Notes: generated from the letters alone by a model not told the origin. A stretch of DNA of 64,000 nucleotides from Devosia sp. FKR38 (GCF_005222805.1 NZ_STGC01000005.1:2623256-2687255); one strand, 5' to 3'. Positions 10,705 through 22,454 are shown, numbered from the stretch's first letter. Numbers and translations: made by a program.

Positions 10705-12397
10705 GCCGTGTCTCCGTCCTCTGTTCGTCATAGCGCAGGGTGATGATCTGGTCATCCGGCCCGATCACGCTTTTGCGGTGGGTGATGGCCAGAATGGTCA
10801 TGCCATCCATCAGCCGGCGCAGCTCGCCCATGATGGCCGCTTCTGTCGTCTCGTCCAGTGCCGAACTGGCCTCGTCCAGAAACAGCACCTTGGGGTCCGC
10901 GTAAAGGGCCCGGGCGATGGAAACGCGCTGCCTTTCCCCACCCGAGAGCTTGAGACCGCGTTCGCCCACCGTGGTCCCGAAGCCGTCAGGCAGGCCCTCG
11001 ATGAACTCGAGGATCGAGGCCTTGGCCGCCGCCCGGCGCAAGCGTTCGGCGTCAAACGGCCGCCCCAGCACGATATTGGTGCCCAGGCTGTCGTTGAGCA
11101 GCATCACATCCTGCGGCACCACGCCCACCGCCTCATACCAGCTCGCCCGGTCGATCCCCTTGAGATCAACGCCATCCACCAGGATGCGCCCGGCCGTCGG
11201 CTCCAACGATTTGAGCGCCAGCTTGAATAGCGTGCTCTTGCCCGCCCCCGTCGGCCCGGTGATGAAGCTGAGCCGCCCTGGCCCTGCCACAAAGCTCACG
11301 TCCTCAACCGTCTGCCGGGCTCCATAGCGAAACCCCACCTGCTCGAAACGCAATTCGCCGCGCTGCACACTGATGACTTCGGTTGCATCATGTGCCACAT
11401 CGTCGGGCGCCATCCACATGCGGGCAAAGGGCATGAAGCGCGTCGCCGCGCGCATGATCTCGTCCACCGAGGTGCCGATCATCTCGAACGGCTGGTTGAG
11501 CTGCACCAGGATCATGTTGATCAGCACGATATCGCCCACGCTGAGCTCACCGGCGTCAAAGCGTGGCAGCAGCAGCCAAAAGGTCACCGCCAGCTGCGCC
11601 GCCAGCGCGCCGCCGAAGATCCCGGCGAGCAGGATCCGCCGCCGCGCCCAGCTCACCCAGGAGCCACGCGACAGATTGGCCACCGCGGTGAACTTGCCGC
11701 TGATCCAGCGGTCGCCGTTGAAATAGCGCAGCGTTTCCATGGCATTGACCGCATTGCCCATGAAGCGCGCATTCTCCTGCTGCGCCTCGATGGCCTTGTC
11801 CAGAAACGGCCGCGTCCAGCGATTGGCGAGATAGGTCAGCCCGATAAAGAAGCTGCCATAGATCACGACGATCGCCATGAGTTCCGGATTGATCACCGCG
11901 CCCACCAGCCCCAGCGCCAGCAATATCTGCGTGATGCCGGGGATGAAGACGATGATCGCCAGCTGCAGCAGCGCATAGACCGCATTCTGCCCCTGCCCGC
12001 GCGCCGTCTGGATCGCCACCGGATTGTGATCGATGAAGAAACTACCCGGCTTGCGCAGCAGCACCGCAAAGAACTGCGTGGCCGCGATGAAGTTGAGGTT
12101 CTCCGCTGCAATCACCGAGAGATAATTGATCGAATAGCCCGTCACGGTCAGCAGGCCCCGCAGCAAGCCATAGCCCAGAAAGCCTATGATCACCGCGCTG
12201 GCGAGGTCGCCGGCCGCCAACTGGTCGATCAGGCGTGAGAACACATAGGGCGTGGTGACGGCCAATGCGGCGCTGAGCAGCACCACCAGCGCCACCCCCG
12301 CCAGCATCCAGCGCTCTTCGGCGAGAAACCGCGCATAGATGGCGCGCAGCGGTGGCCAGATCAGCGACCAGTCAGGCTTGGGATCGGGCTCGGTCAT
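10670..12397 (-). CDS. ABC exporter, fused membrane and ATPase domains (SbmA/BacA-like transmembrane part possible)
   Basis: This 575-residue half-transporter has a membrane domain (about residues 20-320, several hydrophobic helices) followed by an ABC ATPase. The Walker A is GPTGAGKST, the signature LSGGERQRVSIARAL, the Walker B VLFLDEASSALD, and the switch His lies in AITHRK. It would work as a homodimer exporting an unknown substrate. The membrane domain resembles type IV exporters of the heavy-metal-tolerance/MsbA group; an SbmA-like assignment is less likely. I chose the start at 12397 (MTEPDPKPDW). The 3' end overlaps the aldo/keto reductase start, so they are likely co-transcribed. Confidence 0.85.
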   Translation of the reverse strand: MTEPDPKPDWSLIWPPLRAIYARFLAEERWMLAGVALVVLLSAALAVTTPYVFSRLIDQLAAGDLASAVIIGFLGYGLLRGLLTVTGYSINYLSVIAAENLNFIAATQFFAVLLRKPGSFFIDHNPVAIQTARGQGQNAVYALLQLAIIVFIPGITQILLALGLVGAVINPELMAIVVIYGSFFIGLTYLANRWTRPFLDKAIEAQQENARFMGNAVNAMETLRYFNGDRWISGKFTAVANLSRGSWVSWARRRILLAGIFGGALAAQLAVTFWLLLPRFDAGELSVGDIVLINMILVQLNQPFEMIGTSVDEIMRAATRFMPFARMWMAPDDVAHDATEVISVQRGELRFEQVGFRYGARQTVEDVSFVAGPGRLSFITGPTGAGKSTLFKLALKSLEPTAGRILVDGVDLKGIDRASWYEAVGVVPQDVMLLNDSLGTNIVLGRPFDAERLRRAAAKASILEFIEGLPDGFGTTVGERGLKLSGGERQRVSIARALYADPKVLFLDEASSALDETTEAAIMGELRRLMDGMTILAITHRKSVIGPDDQIITLRYDEQRTETRHENAAIGQDGL

Positions 12398-12514
12398 GCG
12401 CGGGCCTCGGCAAAACCCTGACACTGCTCACTTCTGTCCGACCGGTCAACCCGATGACGCCGGCCCGGCCGTCACGTTTGGCCGCTGCAGCCAAGCGAGA
12501 TCGCCTTGGCCTGG

Positions 12515-13195
12515 CTACTCGAAATAGTCCGGATGATCGGCAATGGTCTGGCTGAGCAGCACTTCGGCACGCGCCAGATGCGCCCGCATCGCGGCTTCCG
12601 CCGCCGCCACATCGCCGGCCGCCACGGCAGAAGCCAACACCTTGTGCTCGCCAATCGCCACGCGCGAGGACGAGGCGCCCAGCGTCAGGTAGCGCACGCG
12701 GTCGAGCTGCATCTTGTGATCATCGATCAATTGCCAGGCATATTCCACCCCCGCCAGCCGGGCCAGCGTGCGGTGGAACAGTTCATCGAGCGTATGAAAG
12801 CGCCGGCTGTCGCCAGCGCCCGAGGCGATTTCCTGCTCGGCAATCAGCTCAGCCAATACCGTTGCTGCATCGCCCGGATTGGCCGCCAGCCGCCGCACGA
12901 TCTCCACTTCGATGGATTCGCGGATGAACCGGCTCTGCCGCACCCCATCGGGCGAGATCTTCTTGACCACCGTGGCCCGCTTGGGCCGGATCAGCAGCAG
13001 GCCCTGCTGCGCCAGGCGGATGAAGGCCTCGCGCACCGGCTGGCGCGACACGCCATAGCGGCCGGCGATATCGCTCTCCGAGATCACGTCGCCGGGCTTG
13101 AGCGCCATGCTGACGATCTCGTCGCGCAATGCGCCCACGACGCGCATCGCCATGGTCTCTTCGCCGATCTCCAGCACTGCCTTGGTCGCCATCAT
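12515..13195 (-). CDS. GntR-family regulator, FCD (FadR-type) subfamily
   Basis: This 226-residue protein has an N-terminal winged-helix domain (ISESDIAGRYGVSRQPVREAFIRL) followed by an all-helical FCD ligand domain from about residue 85. Candidate metal-binding residues of the FCD fold lie in FHTLDELFHRTLARLAG and in the C-terminal EHKVLASAVAAGDVAAAEAAMRAHL (position given, key residues Glu/His). FCD regulators typically sense sugar acids or carboxylates. It lies 137 bases downstream of a Gfo/Idh/MocA oxidoreductase gene on the same strand, so it may control that gene; this is inference. Confidence 0.87.
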   Translation of the reverse strand: MMATKAVLEIGEETMAMRVVGALRDEIVSMALKPGDVISESDIAGRYGVSRQPVREAFIRLAQQGLLLIRPKRATVVKKISPDGVRQSRFIRESIEVEIVRRLAANPGDAATVLAELIAEQEIASGAGDSRRFHTLDELFHRTLARLAGVEYAWQLIDDHKMQLDRVRYLTLGASSSRVAIGEHKVLASAVAAGDVAAAEAAMRAHLARAEVLLSQTIADHPDYFE

Positions 13196-13332
13196 TGTTT
13201 CCCCATCGCAACATGGGCCGGAAACGCCGCCCGACGCGCCCCCGAATGCGACCCATCCACAGGATTCTAGGCCATTGGTCGCGTGCCCGTCAGAATCGCC
13301 ACCCCCATGCCAGCCAGCGCAATGGCCCGCCC

Positions 13333-14634
13333 CTAGAGATCGATCCCCGCCTCCCTGAGCATGGCATCGACAAAAATCCGCTCGCCATTCTTGGCAATCG
13401 ACTGGTTGGCAGCAATGCCGGTCAGGATCGACCAGGCGCCCGCCACCTGGTCGGAGGCGCGGCCATATTTGTCCGTTGCCATGTTGGCTGGATCAAACAG
13501 ATAGCCCAGCATGATCGGGTCCGCCCCGCCATGGCTGCCCTTGCCGGTCCACACATCGAGCTTCTGCGGCAGTCCGCCGGCCAGATGCAGCTCGGTGAAC
13601 ATGGCCTCGGTCTCGTCGCGCTCGCGATGCCCGCCGGCGAACACGCCATGCACTTCGATATGCTTGTGCGTCAGCTCGCCCTTGGTGCCGTGGAACTTCA
13701 CCTCCAGCCCTTCCCAGGGGGAATAGGCCACCAGCGTATAATTGAGCGAGGTGCCCGAGGCATATTGCGCCTGCACCTGCATGGTGTCCTCGATGGTGAT
13801 GTCATCGGCGAACACGCATTTGTCGCGCCAGTAGCCGTCATCCTCCTCGGCATCGAGATAGAGTTCCTTAAGCGCCTCATCGGCCTCGAGGTCCATCTTG
13901 AAGGCGCATTTGTCCGCCACCGGGCAGGTGTGGCAGCGCTCGCCATGGCCTTCGAGCCCCAGCTTGATCGCCATCTCTGGCGTATAGAAATCGCGTTTGC
14001 CAATGGCCGTCACGCTCTTGGGCGTCGAGGCGACCCACCAGTTGAGCAGGTCGAAATGATGGGTGGACTTGTGCACCAGCAGCCCGCCAGACTTGTCCTT
14101 GTAGCGGTGCCAGCGGCGGAAATAGTCGGCGCCATGCACCCGGTCGAGATACCAGCGGAAATCCACCGCCGTGATCTCCCCGATCACCCCGCTCATCAGA
14201 AGGTCCTTGAGCTGGGTGCGGGCCGGCGAATAGCGATAGTTGAAGGTCACCGTGACCGTCTTGCCGCTCTCGCGCTGCGCATCGAGGATGCGCTTGAGCC
14301 GCGCCACATCGATGGTCATCGGCTTTTCGGTCATCACATTGCGCCCCGCCTTGAGCGCCCGCACGATATATTCGTCGTGCAGATAGTCCGGCACCGTCAC
14401 GATCACCGTGTCGGGGTCCTGCTCGCTCAGCATCCGGTCGAAGTCCTCGGCCAGATAGGTGGCAATGCCATTGCCCGTGGTGTCGGGCACCTTGTGCGCC
14501 GACAGCGCCAGCCGGCTCTGGTTGACGTCGCACAGGCCCACCAGTTCGGCGCTTTCGGCATGGGTAATGGCCACGGCATCGCGGAACATCTGGTGGCGTC
14601 CGCCGGTGCCGACAATGGCGAATTTCTTGGTCAT
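13333..14634 (-). CDS. Gfo/Idh/MocA-family oxidoreductase
   Basis: This 433-residue NAD(P)-dependent sugar oxidoreductase starts at the ATG at 14634 (MTKKFAIVGTGGRHQMF, Rossmann fold). The family EKP catalytic motif is present (MTEKPMTIDVARL), as is the substrate-site block SGGLLVHKSTHHFDLLNWW. An insert near residues 235-260 holds three cysteines (CHTCPVADKC) in a metal-site-like spacing, as seen in some longer family members. The substrate is unknown. The downstream GntR gene may be its regulator. Confidence 0.87.
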   Translation of the reverse strand: MTKKFAIVGTGGRHQMFRDAVAITHAESAELVGLCDVNQSRLALSAHKVPDTTGNGIATYLAEDFDRMLSEQDPDTVIVTVPDYLHDEYIVRALKAGRNVMTEKPMTIDVARLKRILDAQRESGKTVTVTFNYRYSPARTQLKDLLMSGVIGEITAVDFRWYLDRVHGADYFRRWHRYKDKSGGLLVHKSTHHFDLLNWWVASTPKSVTAIGKRDFYTPEMAIKLGLEGHGERCHTCPVADKCAFKMDLEADEALKELYLDAEEDDGYWRDKCVFADDITIEDTMQVQAQYASGTSLNYTLVAYSPWEGLEVKFHGTKGELTHKHIEVHGVFAGGHRERDETEAMFTELHLAGGLPQKLDVWTGKGSHGGADPIMLGYLFDPANMATDKYGRASDQVAGAWSILTGIAANQSIAKNGERIFVDAMLREAGIDL

Positions 14635-14784
14635 CTGCTGAAGGATTCTTGCTGCTGGAAGAAGGCCGAACCGGCCGGTTACATCTACCATACAAGATTT
14701 CCGCGCAGCCCGGTAGGGGCAAATCGCGCCCCTCGGCGATTTGCATGGAGAGGTATCCGGGCCCGCCCCAACCACCGGCCAGCA

Positions 14785-14805
14785 CCTCCCCCTTGATGGG
14801 GGAGG
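14785..14805. repeat. GC-rich intergenic hairpin (CCTCCCCC / GGGGGAGG)
   Basis: Two perfect 8-base arms flank a 5-base TTGAT loop, followed by a second GGGAGGGGGTGA run. The element sits in the 338-base gap between the ABC-F gene and the oxidoreductase gene (14635-14972). It has the look of a dispersed palindromic intergenic repeat of Hyphomicrobiales; no second copy lies in this window, so repetition is unproven here. Confidence 0.5.
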
Positions 14806-14879
14806 GTGGGAGGGGGTGACGGGAGCCACGATATCTTGGCCAATCCGCCCCCACCTTTGAGCCCTCCCACAAGAGCCTG

Positions 14880-14910
14880 CACTCGGGCGCGCCAAGGCGC
14901 GACCCGGGTG
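14880..14910. repeat. GC-rich imperfect hairpin downstream of the ABC-F gene
   Basis: The arms CACTCGGGCGCGCC and GGCGCGACCCGGGTG are nearly complementary around an AA loop, with a few mismatches. It lies 62 bases beyond the ABC-F stop and could act as its terminator, although there is no T tract. Together with 14785-14805 it makes up the structured part of this gap; I see no gene in it. Confidence 0.45.
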
Positions 14911-14972
14911 GGGAGGTGTCGACTGAGGTTTTCGCGCCCTGGTCAATCCACCCGGAAACGCCGAGCCCAGCC

Positions 14973-16595
14973 CTAGCTCCGCAGCCCCGGCGCTTCCTGG
15001 CCGGTGCTCAGCACATATTCGGTATAGCCGCCGCCATAGGTGTGCACGCCCTCGGGCGTCAGCTCCAGCACGCGATTGCTGAGCGCCGCCAGGAAATGCC
15101 GGTCGTGGCTGACGAACAGCATTGTGCCCTCATACTGGCTGAGCGCGGTGATCAGCATTTCCTTGGTGGCGATGTCGAGATGGTTGGTCGGCTCGTCCAG
15201 CACCAGGAAATTCGGCGGATCAAACAGCATCATGGCCATCACCAGCCGCGCCTTCTCGCCACCCGACAGCACCCGGCACTTCTTTTCGATGTCGTCGCCC
15301 GAAAAGCCGAAGGCCCCCGCCAGCGCGCGCAGCGGCGCCTGCCCGGCCTGCGGAAAACTGCTTTCGAGCTGCTGGAACACGGTCAGATCGCCCTCCAGCA
15401 CATCCATGGCATGCTGGGCGAAATAGGCCATCTTGACGCTGGGCCCGCGCGTCACTGTGCCCTGATCGGGCTCGGTGGTGCCGGTGATCAGCTTGAGCAG
15501 CGTCGACTTGCCGGCACCATTGACGCCCATGATGCACCAGCGCTCCTTGCGGCGCACCTGGAAGTCGAGCCCGTCATAGATGCTGCGGCTGCCATAGCTC
15601 TTGCTGACGCCCTTGAGCTGGGCCACATCCTCGCCCGAGCGCGGCGCGGGGCGGAATTCGAAATCCACCACCACCCGCCGCTTGGGCGGCTCGACGCGGT
15701 CGATCTTGTCGAGCTTTTTCACCCGGCTCTGCACCTGCGCGGCATGGCTGGCCCGCGCCTTGAAGCGGGCGATGAAATCCAACTCCTTCGCCAACATAGC
15801 TTGTTGGCGCTCAAATTGAGCCTGCTGGTTCTTTTCGGCAATGGCCCGCTGCTGCTGGTAGAATTCGTAATTGCCCGAATAGCTGGTGAGCGAGCCCGCA
15901 TCGATCTCGATGATCTTGGTGCAGATGCGGTTCATGAACTCGCGATCATGGCTGGTCATGAACAGCGCGCCCGAATAATTCTGCAGGAACGCCTCGAGCC
16001 AGATCAGGCTTTCGATGTCCAGATGGTTGCTCGGCTCGTCGAGCAGTAGCGCATCGGGGCGCATCAGCAGGATGCGCGCCAGCGCCACGCGCATCTTCCA
16101 GCCGCCCGACAGCGCGCCAACGTCGCCATCCATCATTTCCTGCGAGAAGCCCAGACCGTCGAGCACTTCGCGCGCCCGGCCATCGAGCGAATAGCCGTCC
16201 AGCTCCTCGAACTGGTGCTGCACCTCGCCATAGCGCTCGATAATGGCGTCCATCTGGTCGCCCTTGTCGGGGTCGCCCATGTCCGCTTCCAGCGCCCGCA
16301 TTTCGGTGATCAGCGCACTGACCGGCCCCGCCCCGTCCATCACCTCGGTGACGACACTGCGGCCAGCCATCTCGCCCACTTCCTGGCTGAAATAGCCGAT
16401 GGTGACGCCGCGATCGACCGACACCTGGCCCTCGTCGGGCTGTTCTTCGCCGGTGATCATACGGAACAGCGTGGTCTTGCCCGCGCCATTGGGGCCGACC
16501 AGCCCGATCTTTTCGCCCTTTTGCAGCGTGGCCGAGGCGTCGATGAAGACGATCTGCTTGCCGTTCTGCTTGCCGATGCTTTCAAGGCGAATCAT
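14973..16595 (-). CDS. ABC-F family ATPase (ribosome-associated, Uup/YbiT-like)
   Basis: This 540-residue protein has two ABC ATPase domains in tandem and no membrane segments. The Walker A sequences are GPNGAGKTT and GVNGAGKST, with signatures LSGGWKMRVALARIL and LSGGEKARLVMAMML. A charged helical linker between them (about residues 240-310) is the P-site tRNA interaction motif region. ABC-F proteins act on the ribosome in translation. The start at 16595 (MIRLESIGKQNGKQIVF) is the family start. A 28-base hairpin (16662-16689) lies in its probable leader. The subfamily is uncertain. Confidence 0.9.
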   Translation of the reverse strand: MIRLESIGKQNGKQIVFIDASATLQKGEKIGLVGPNGAGKTTLFRMITGEEQPDEGQVSVDRGVTIGYFSQEVGEMAGRSVVTEVMDGAGPVSALITEMRALEADMGDPDKGDQMDAIIERYGEVQHQFEELDGYSLDGRAREVLDGLGFSQEMMDGDVGALSGGWKMRVALARILLMRPDALLLDEPSNHLDIESLIWLEAFLQNYSGALFMTSHDREFMNRICTKIIEIDAGSLTSYSGNYEFYQQQRAIAEKNQQAQFERQQAMLAKELDFIARFKARASHAAQVQSRVKKLDKIDRVEPPKRRVVVDFEFRPAPRSGEDVAQLKGVSKSYGSRSIYDGLDFQVRRKERWCIMGVNGAGKSTLLKLITGTTEPDQGTVTRGPSVKMAYFAQHAMDVLEGDLTVFQQLESSFPQAGQAPLRALAGAFGFSGDDIEKKCRVLSGGEKARLVMAMMLFDPPNFLVLDEPTNHLDIATKEMLITALSQYEGTMLFVSHDRHFLAALSNRVLELTPEGVHTYGGGYTEYVLSTGQEAPGLRS

Positions 16596-16661
16596 GACTG
16601 GTCTGTTCCTGCGCTCGCGGGTCGCGCGCCAAAGCGGGCGGTTGAGGCCTGTCGTTAAGCA

Positions 16662-16689
16662 CTGCCGGCGCTTCGGCGCAACCCGGCAG
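16662..16689. other. Hairpin between the divergent ABC-F and HerA-like genes
   Basis: CTGCCGG and CCGGCAG form a 7-base stem with a GCGC/GCGC inner pairing. It lies 67 bases upstream of the ABC-F start. It could be part of that gene's leader RNA or chance in GC-rich DNA. Confidence 0.25.
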
Positions 16690-16859
16690 GTGCCCCGACA
16701 TTGCCCCCTTGCACCAGGCGCCGGGCAAAGCTGTGATTTGATCGGCCGGCCCTTGCCCGAATCGGCGCCGGGGTGTGCTAACCAGCCTGGGGCCAAGAGT
16801 TGAGATAGTGACCTTAGGCGCAGCACCGGCATCGCGCCGGCCGCCAATCCGGAGACCCG

Positions 16860-18374
16860 ATGAAGGTAGCAATCGACATGGGAACGAGCAGCGGCACGAC
16901 GCCCGCCACGCTCGACCTCGAAGAATTGCTGGCCACGCGCCTGCTGGTGCAGGGCAATTCCGGCTCCGGCAAATCCCATCTGCTGCGCCGCCTGCTCGAA
17001 CAGTCCGCGCCCTGGGTGCAGCAGTGCATCATCGATCCTGAGGGCGATTTCACCACGCTGTCCGAGCGCTATGGCCACCAGGTCATCGACGCCACCCGCA
17101 CCGAGGCCGAGCTGACCCGCATCGCCGCCCGCGTCCGGCAACACCGCGTCTCGGTTGTGCTCAATCTTGAGGGGCTCGACGTCGAGCAGCAGATGCGCGC
17201 CGCCGCGGCCTTTCTCGGCGGCATGTTCGATGCCGACCGCGACTATTGGTATCCCGTGCTCGTCGTCGTCGACGAAGCCCAGCTCTTTGCCCCCTCCGTG
17301 GCTGGCGAAGTCAGTGACGAAGCGCGCAAGCTCTCGCTCGGCGCCATGACTAATTTGATGTGCCGCGGCCGCAAGCGCGGCCTCGCCGGCGTCATCGCCA
17401 CCCAGCGCCTCGCCAAGCTGGCCAAGAATGTCGCTGCCGAAGCCAGCAATTTCCTGATGGGCCGCACCTTCCTCGACATCGACATGGCCCGCGCCGCTGA
17501 CCTCCTGGGCATGGAAAAGCGCCAGGCTGAACAGTTCCGCGATCTGGCCCGTGGCCATTTCGTTGCCCTCGGCCCGGCCATTTCGCGCCGCCCGCTGCCG
17601 GTGACCATTGGCGAAGTGGTGACTTCGGCGCGCTCCACCAGCCCCAAGCTGACCCCGCTGCCCGAGGCCCCGGCCGATGCGGCAGACCTGATCTTTACCG
17701 CATCACCCGAAGAGGCCACGCGCCCCGTGGTGCGCCGTCCGCCACCGCCCCCGCCGCCCTCGACCAATGATCTGCTGGCACAATTGTCGCGCGCCCGGCC
17801 GCCCGAGGTGGAAGCCGCGCCGCAATCGCTGTTCCCCGAGATCGACGAGGCCGAGCGCGACGCCCAGATCGACGCCATCATGGCCGAGCTCCTGGGCGAT
17901 CCCGACGCCAGCTTCCGCACGGTCGCGGTGCTCTATCAGGATTTCCTCGTCCGCTGCCGCATTCGCCGCGTGCCCGGCGAGCCGCCGGCCCTGCCGGCCT
18001 TCAAGCGCAAGCTGGCCGTCGCCCGCGTCGCGCCTGACGCCGCGACTGTGCAGTCCGATGGCTGGCAACAGGCCCTGGCGCTGTCCGAAACGCTCACCGA
18101 CGATGTGCAGGGCGTGTTTCTGGTTCTGGCCCAGGCCGCGCTCAGCGGCGCGCCCTGCCCGTCCGACGCCACCCTGGCGCGCCTTTATGGCACCCATTCG
18201 GCCAGCCGCGCCCGGCGGCTGCTGACCTGGTTCGAGGAACGGGGCCTGCTGGTCGTGCGGCTCGATTTCCGCAACAACCGCGTCGTCGCCTTCCCCGATC
18301 TGGGCGTCGAAACCGCCGCCGGTGACCCCAATGGCCCCGATGCCGTGGAAGACCACCGCGGCGCGGCGGAATAG
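16860..18374 (+). CDS. HerA/FtsK-like (DUF87) ATPase with a C-terminal helical/winged region
   Basis: This 504-residue protein opens with a HerA-type ATPase: Walker A GNSGSGKS at residues 32-39, DPEGDFTTLSERYG, Walker B VLVVVDEAQLF, and the sensor region GVIATQRLAKLAKNVA. A Pro-rich linker (about residues 285-305) leads to a C-terminal half with a predicted winged-helix-like end (LARLYGTHSASRARRLLTWFEERGLL). HerA enzymes pump DNA, usually with the NurA nuclease, but no nuclease gene is adjacent. It is divergent from the ABC-F gene. Its role is unknown. Confidence 0.8.
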   Translation: MKVAIDMGTSSGTTPATLDLEELLATRLLVQGNSGSGKSHLLRRLLEQSAPWVQQCIIDPEGDFTTLSERYGHQVIDATRTEAELTRIAARVRQHRVSVVLNLEGLDVEQQMRAAAAFLGGMFDADRDYWYPVLVVVDEAQLFAPSVAGEVSDEARKLSLGAMTNLMCRGRKRGLAGVIATQRLAKLAKNVAAEASNFLMGRTFLDIDMARAADLLGMEKRQAEQFRDLARGHFVALGPAISRRPLPVTIGEVVTSARSTSPKLTPLPEAPADAADLIFTASPEEATRPVVRRPPPPPPPSTNDLLAQLSRARPPEVEAAPQSLFPEIDEAERDAQIDAIMAELLGDPDASFRTVAVLYQDFLVRCRIRRVPGEPPALPAFKRKLAVARVAPDAATVQSDGWQQALALSETLTDDVQGVFLVLAQAALSGAPCPSDATLARLYGTHSASRARRLLTWFEERGLLVVRLDFRNNRVVAFPDLGVETAAGDPNGPDAVEDHRGAAE

Positions 18375-18408
18375 CACTGCCGTCGGCGCAAGCCTTGCGG
18401 CGCCGCGC

Positions 18409-19272
18409 CTAGCCGATCAACTCCGCCTTGAAGCCATAGCGCCCCGTGGCGCCCGGCCCTAGCAGCTCCACATAGGGCCGTTCCGCCAGCTCGTCAGAAC
18501 CATCCACCTCGGCCGCCGTGCCGCGCCAGGGTTCGAGGCACACAAACGGCGCCCCCGGCTTGGACCACAACGCCAGGTTGGGCAGGTTCTCCCAGGTAAA
18601 GTGGATCGCCTTCTCGCCCGCGCCATAGCGGAGCCCGGCGCCCGCCCCCTCGGGAAACAGCATGGCATCGGCCGCAAACAGGCTGTGATCGAGCACGAGA
18701 TGACCGCGCACAAAGGGCGAGGCCAGCTTGTCGGGCTGCACCAGCCCGCCGCTCAGCCGCACCAGCGCCGGCGCGCCGCCATTGTCCAGCGTCACCCGAT
18801 GCACCTGGCCTTCGCAGCCTGGCAGCGGCCAGACAAAGGCCGGATGAAAGCCGATGCCGAACGGCATCAGCGCGTGGCTGGCATTGTGCACCTCGGCGGT
18901 CACGGCAACCGCCCGCCCCACCAGGCGATGCTCGATGGTCAGCGTGAAGTCGAACGGATAGACCGAGTGGCTGGCCAGGCTCGACTTCAGCACGTGCCGG
19001 CAAAAATCGCGGCCCTGGCTCTCCAGCTCAAACGTGCTGCGCCGCGCAAAGCCATGCTGCCCCATGGGAAAACGCTGGCCATGCACAGCGATATGGTCGC
19101 CCGGCGCCTTGCCCACAATGGGGAACAGCACCGGCGAGCGCCCACCCCAGAACGCTGCGTCGCCATCCCACAGCCAGGCCTGGCCGTCCACCGTGGTGAT
19201 CGACTGCATTTCCGCGCCCAGCGGCGACACCGCAACGCTCAGATGCTCATTGGCGATAGTCACTGTGTTCAT
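18409..19272 (-). CDS. Aldose 1-epimerase family protein
   Basis: This 287-residue protein starts at MNTVTIANEHLSVAVSPLGAE. It has the galactose-mutarotase-like beta-sandwich signatures: WLWDGDAAFWGGRSPVLFPIVG near the N-terminus, the substrate His in HGFARRSTFEL, and GIGHFPAFVWPL-type (here GIGFHPAFVWPL) in the middle. These resemble the LacX/YeaD-like group, which acts on hexose or hexose-6-phosphate anomers. It is convergent with the HerA-like gene and divergent from hrpB. The exact sugar is unknown. Confidence 0.84.
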   Translation of the reverse strand: MNTVTIANEHLSVAVSPLGAEMQSITTVDGQAWLWDGDAAFWGGRSPVLFPIVGKAPGDHIAVHGQRFPMGQHGFARRSTFELESQGRDFCRHVLKSSLASHSVYPFDFTLTIEHRLVGRAVAVTAEVHNASHALMPFGIGFHPAFVWPLPGCEGQVHRVTLDNGGAPALVRLSGGLVQPDKLASPFVRGHLVLDHSLFAADAMLFPEGAGAGLRYGAGEKAIHFTWENLPNLALWSKPGAPFVCLEPWRGTAAEVDGSDELAERPYVELLGPGATGRYGFKAELIG

Positions 19273-19452
19273 GCGGCCCCCCACCAACAGCCCCAGCCCG
19301 GCGCGCGCCCAATAGGGCCGCAGCAAACGAGCCGAAGACCCCTGCATCATACGCAATTCGCCCGACCGGTCACCCGGCGTTTTCGTCACAGCCCGCATTC
19401 GCTGGCCAGACCCGCTCTTGCCCACCTGCCCTGGATGGGCCAAACACCCATC

Positions 19453-21903
<2,451 letters not shown>

Positions 21904-21912
21904 AGCAACAAA

Positions 21913-21934
21913 GGCCCCGGATCGCTCCGGGGCC
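21913..21934. terminator. Bidirectional terminator between hrpB and msrB
   Basis: A perfect 9-base stem, GGCCCCGGA and TCCGGGGCC around TCGC, lies between the convergent hrpB and msrB stops. Short T/A-rich flanks are on both sides. Confidence 0.75.
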
Positions 21935-21940
21935 CCTGCT

Positions 21941-22345
21941 TTATTCAGCCGGCGTAAAGTTCAGCGCCACGCCATTGATGCAATAGCGCAGGCCGGTGGG
22001 CGGCGGGCCGTCGGGGAACACATGGCCCAGATGGCTGCCGCAGGTGGCACAGTGCACTTCCGTGCGCACCATGCCATAGCTGCGGTCGGTGGTGGTCTCC
22101 ACCGACCCCGGCAACGGGTCGTTAAAGCTCGGCCAACCGGTGCCGCTCTCAAACTTCAGCGTCGAGCCGAACAGCGGCGTATCGCAGCCGGCACAGGAAA
22201 AAGTACCCTGGCGCTTCTCGTGCAGCAGCGCGCAGCTGCCCGGCCGTTCCGTGCCATGCTGGCGCATCACCTGATATTGTTCCGGCGTCAATCTGGCCCG
22301 CCATTCCGCGTCGGTGCGGGTCACCTTGTAAGCATGGGCATCCAT
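21941..22345 (-). CDS. msrB: Peptide-methionine (R)-S-oxide reductase
   Basis: This 134-residue protein reduces methionine R-sulfoxide in proteins. Two CxxC zinc pairs are visible ([10 protein letters not shown] and [12 protein letters not shown]), with the GTGWPSF substrate loop and the catalytic cysteine in [13 protein letters not shown]. Length and motif order are those of stand-alone MsrB. It is convergent with hrpB and divergent from a flavoprotein gene. Confidence 0.95.
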   Translation of the reverse strand: MDAHAYKVTRTDAEWRARLTPEQYQVMRQHGTERPGSCALLHEKRQGTFSCAGCDTPLFGSTLKFESGTGWPSFNDPLPGSVETTTDRSYGMVRTEVHCATCGSHLGHVFPDGPPPTGLRYCINGVALNFTPAE

Positions 22346-22454
22346 GGCTTTACTCCTTTTGTCGCCTTGTCATTCGTTGGCAATATAGGATGAGTTACAG
22401 CCCTCACCTAGGGGCGCAGGCTCCATTCGCCCCTTTGCGCAGCAGGAGCCCGCC

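Noticed and set aside
13129-14796. A 555-codon plus-strand frame opposite the Gfo/Idh gene
   Set aside because: It is a shadow of the oxidoreductase with no recognisable domain.
14640-14972. A hidden gene in the gap after the ABC-F gene
   Set aside because: The open frames there are short and Pro/Arg-rich, without a ribosome site, and they cover GC-rich hairpins.
15000-16600. Possible resistance function for the ABC-F gene
   Set aside because: No resistance-type neighbours and a generic linker, so a housekeeping role is more likely.
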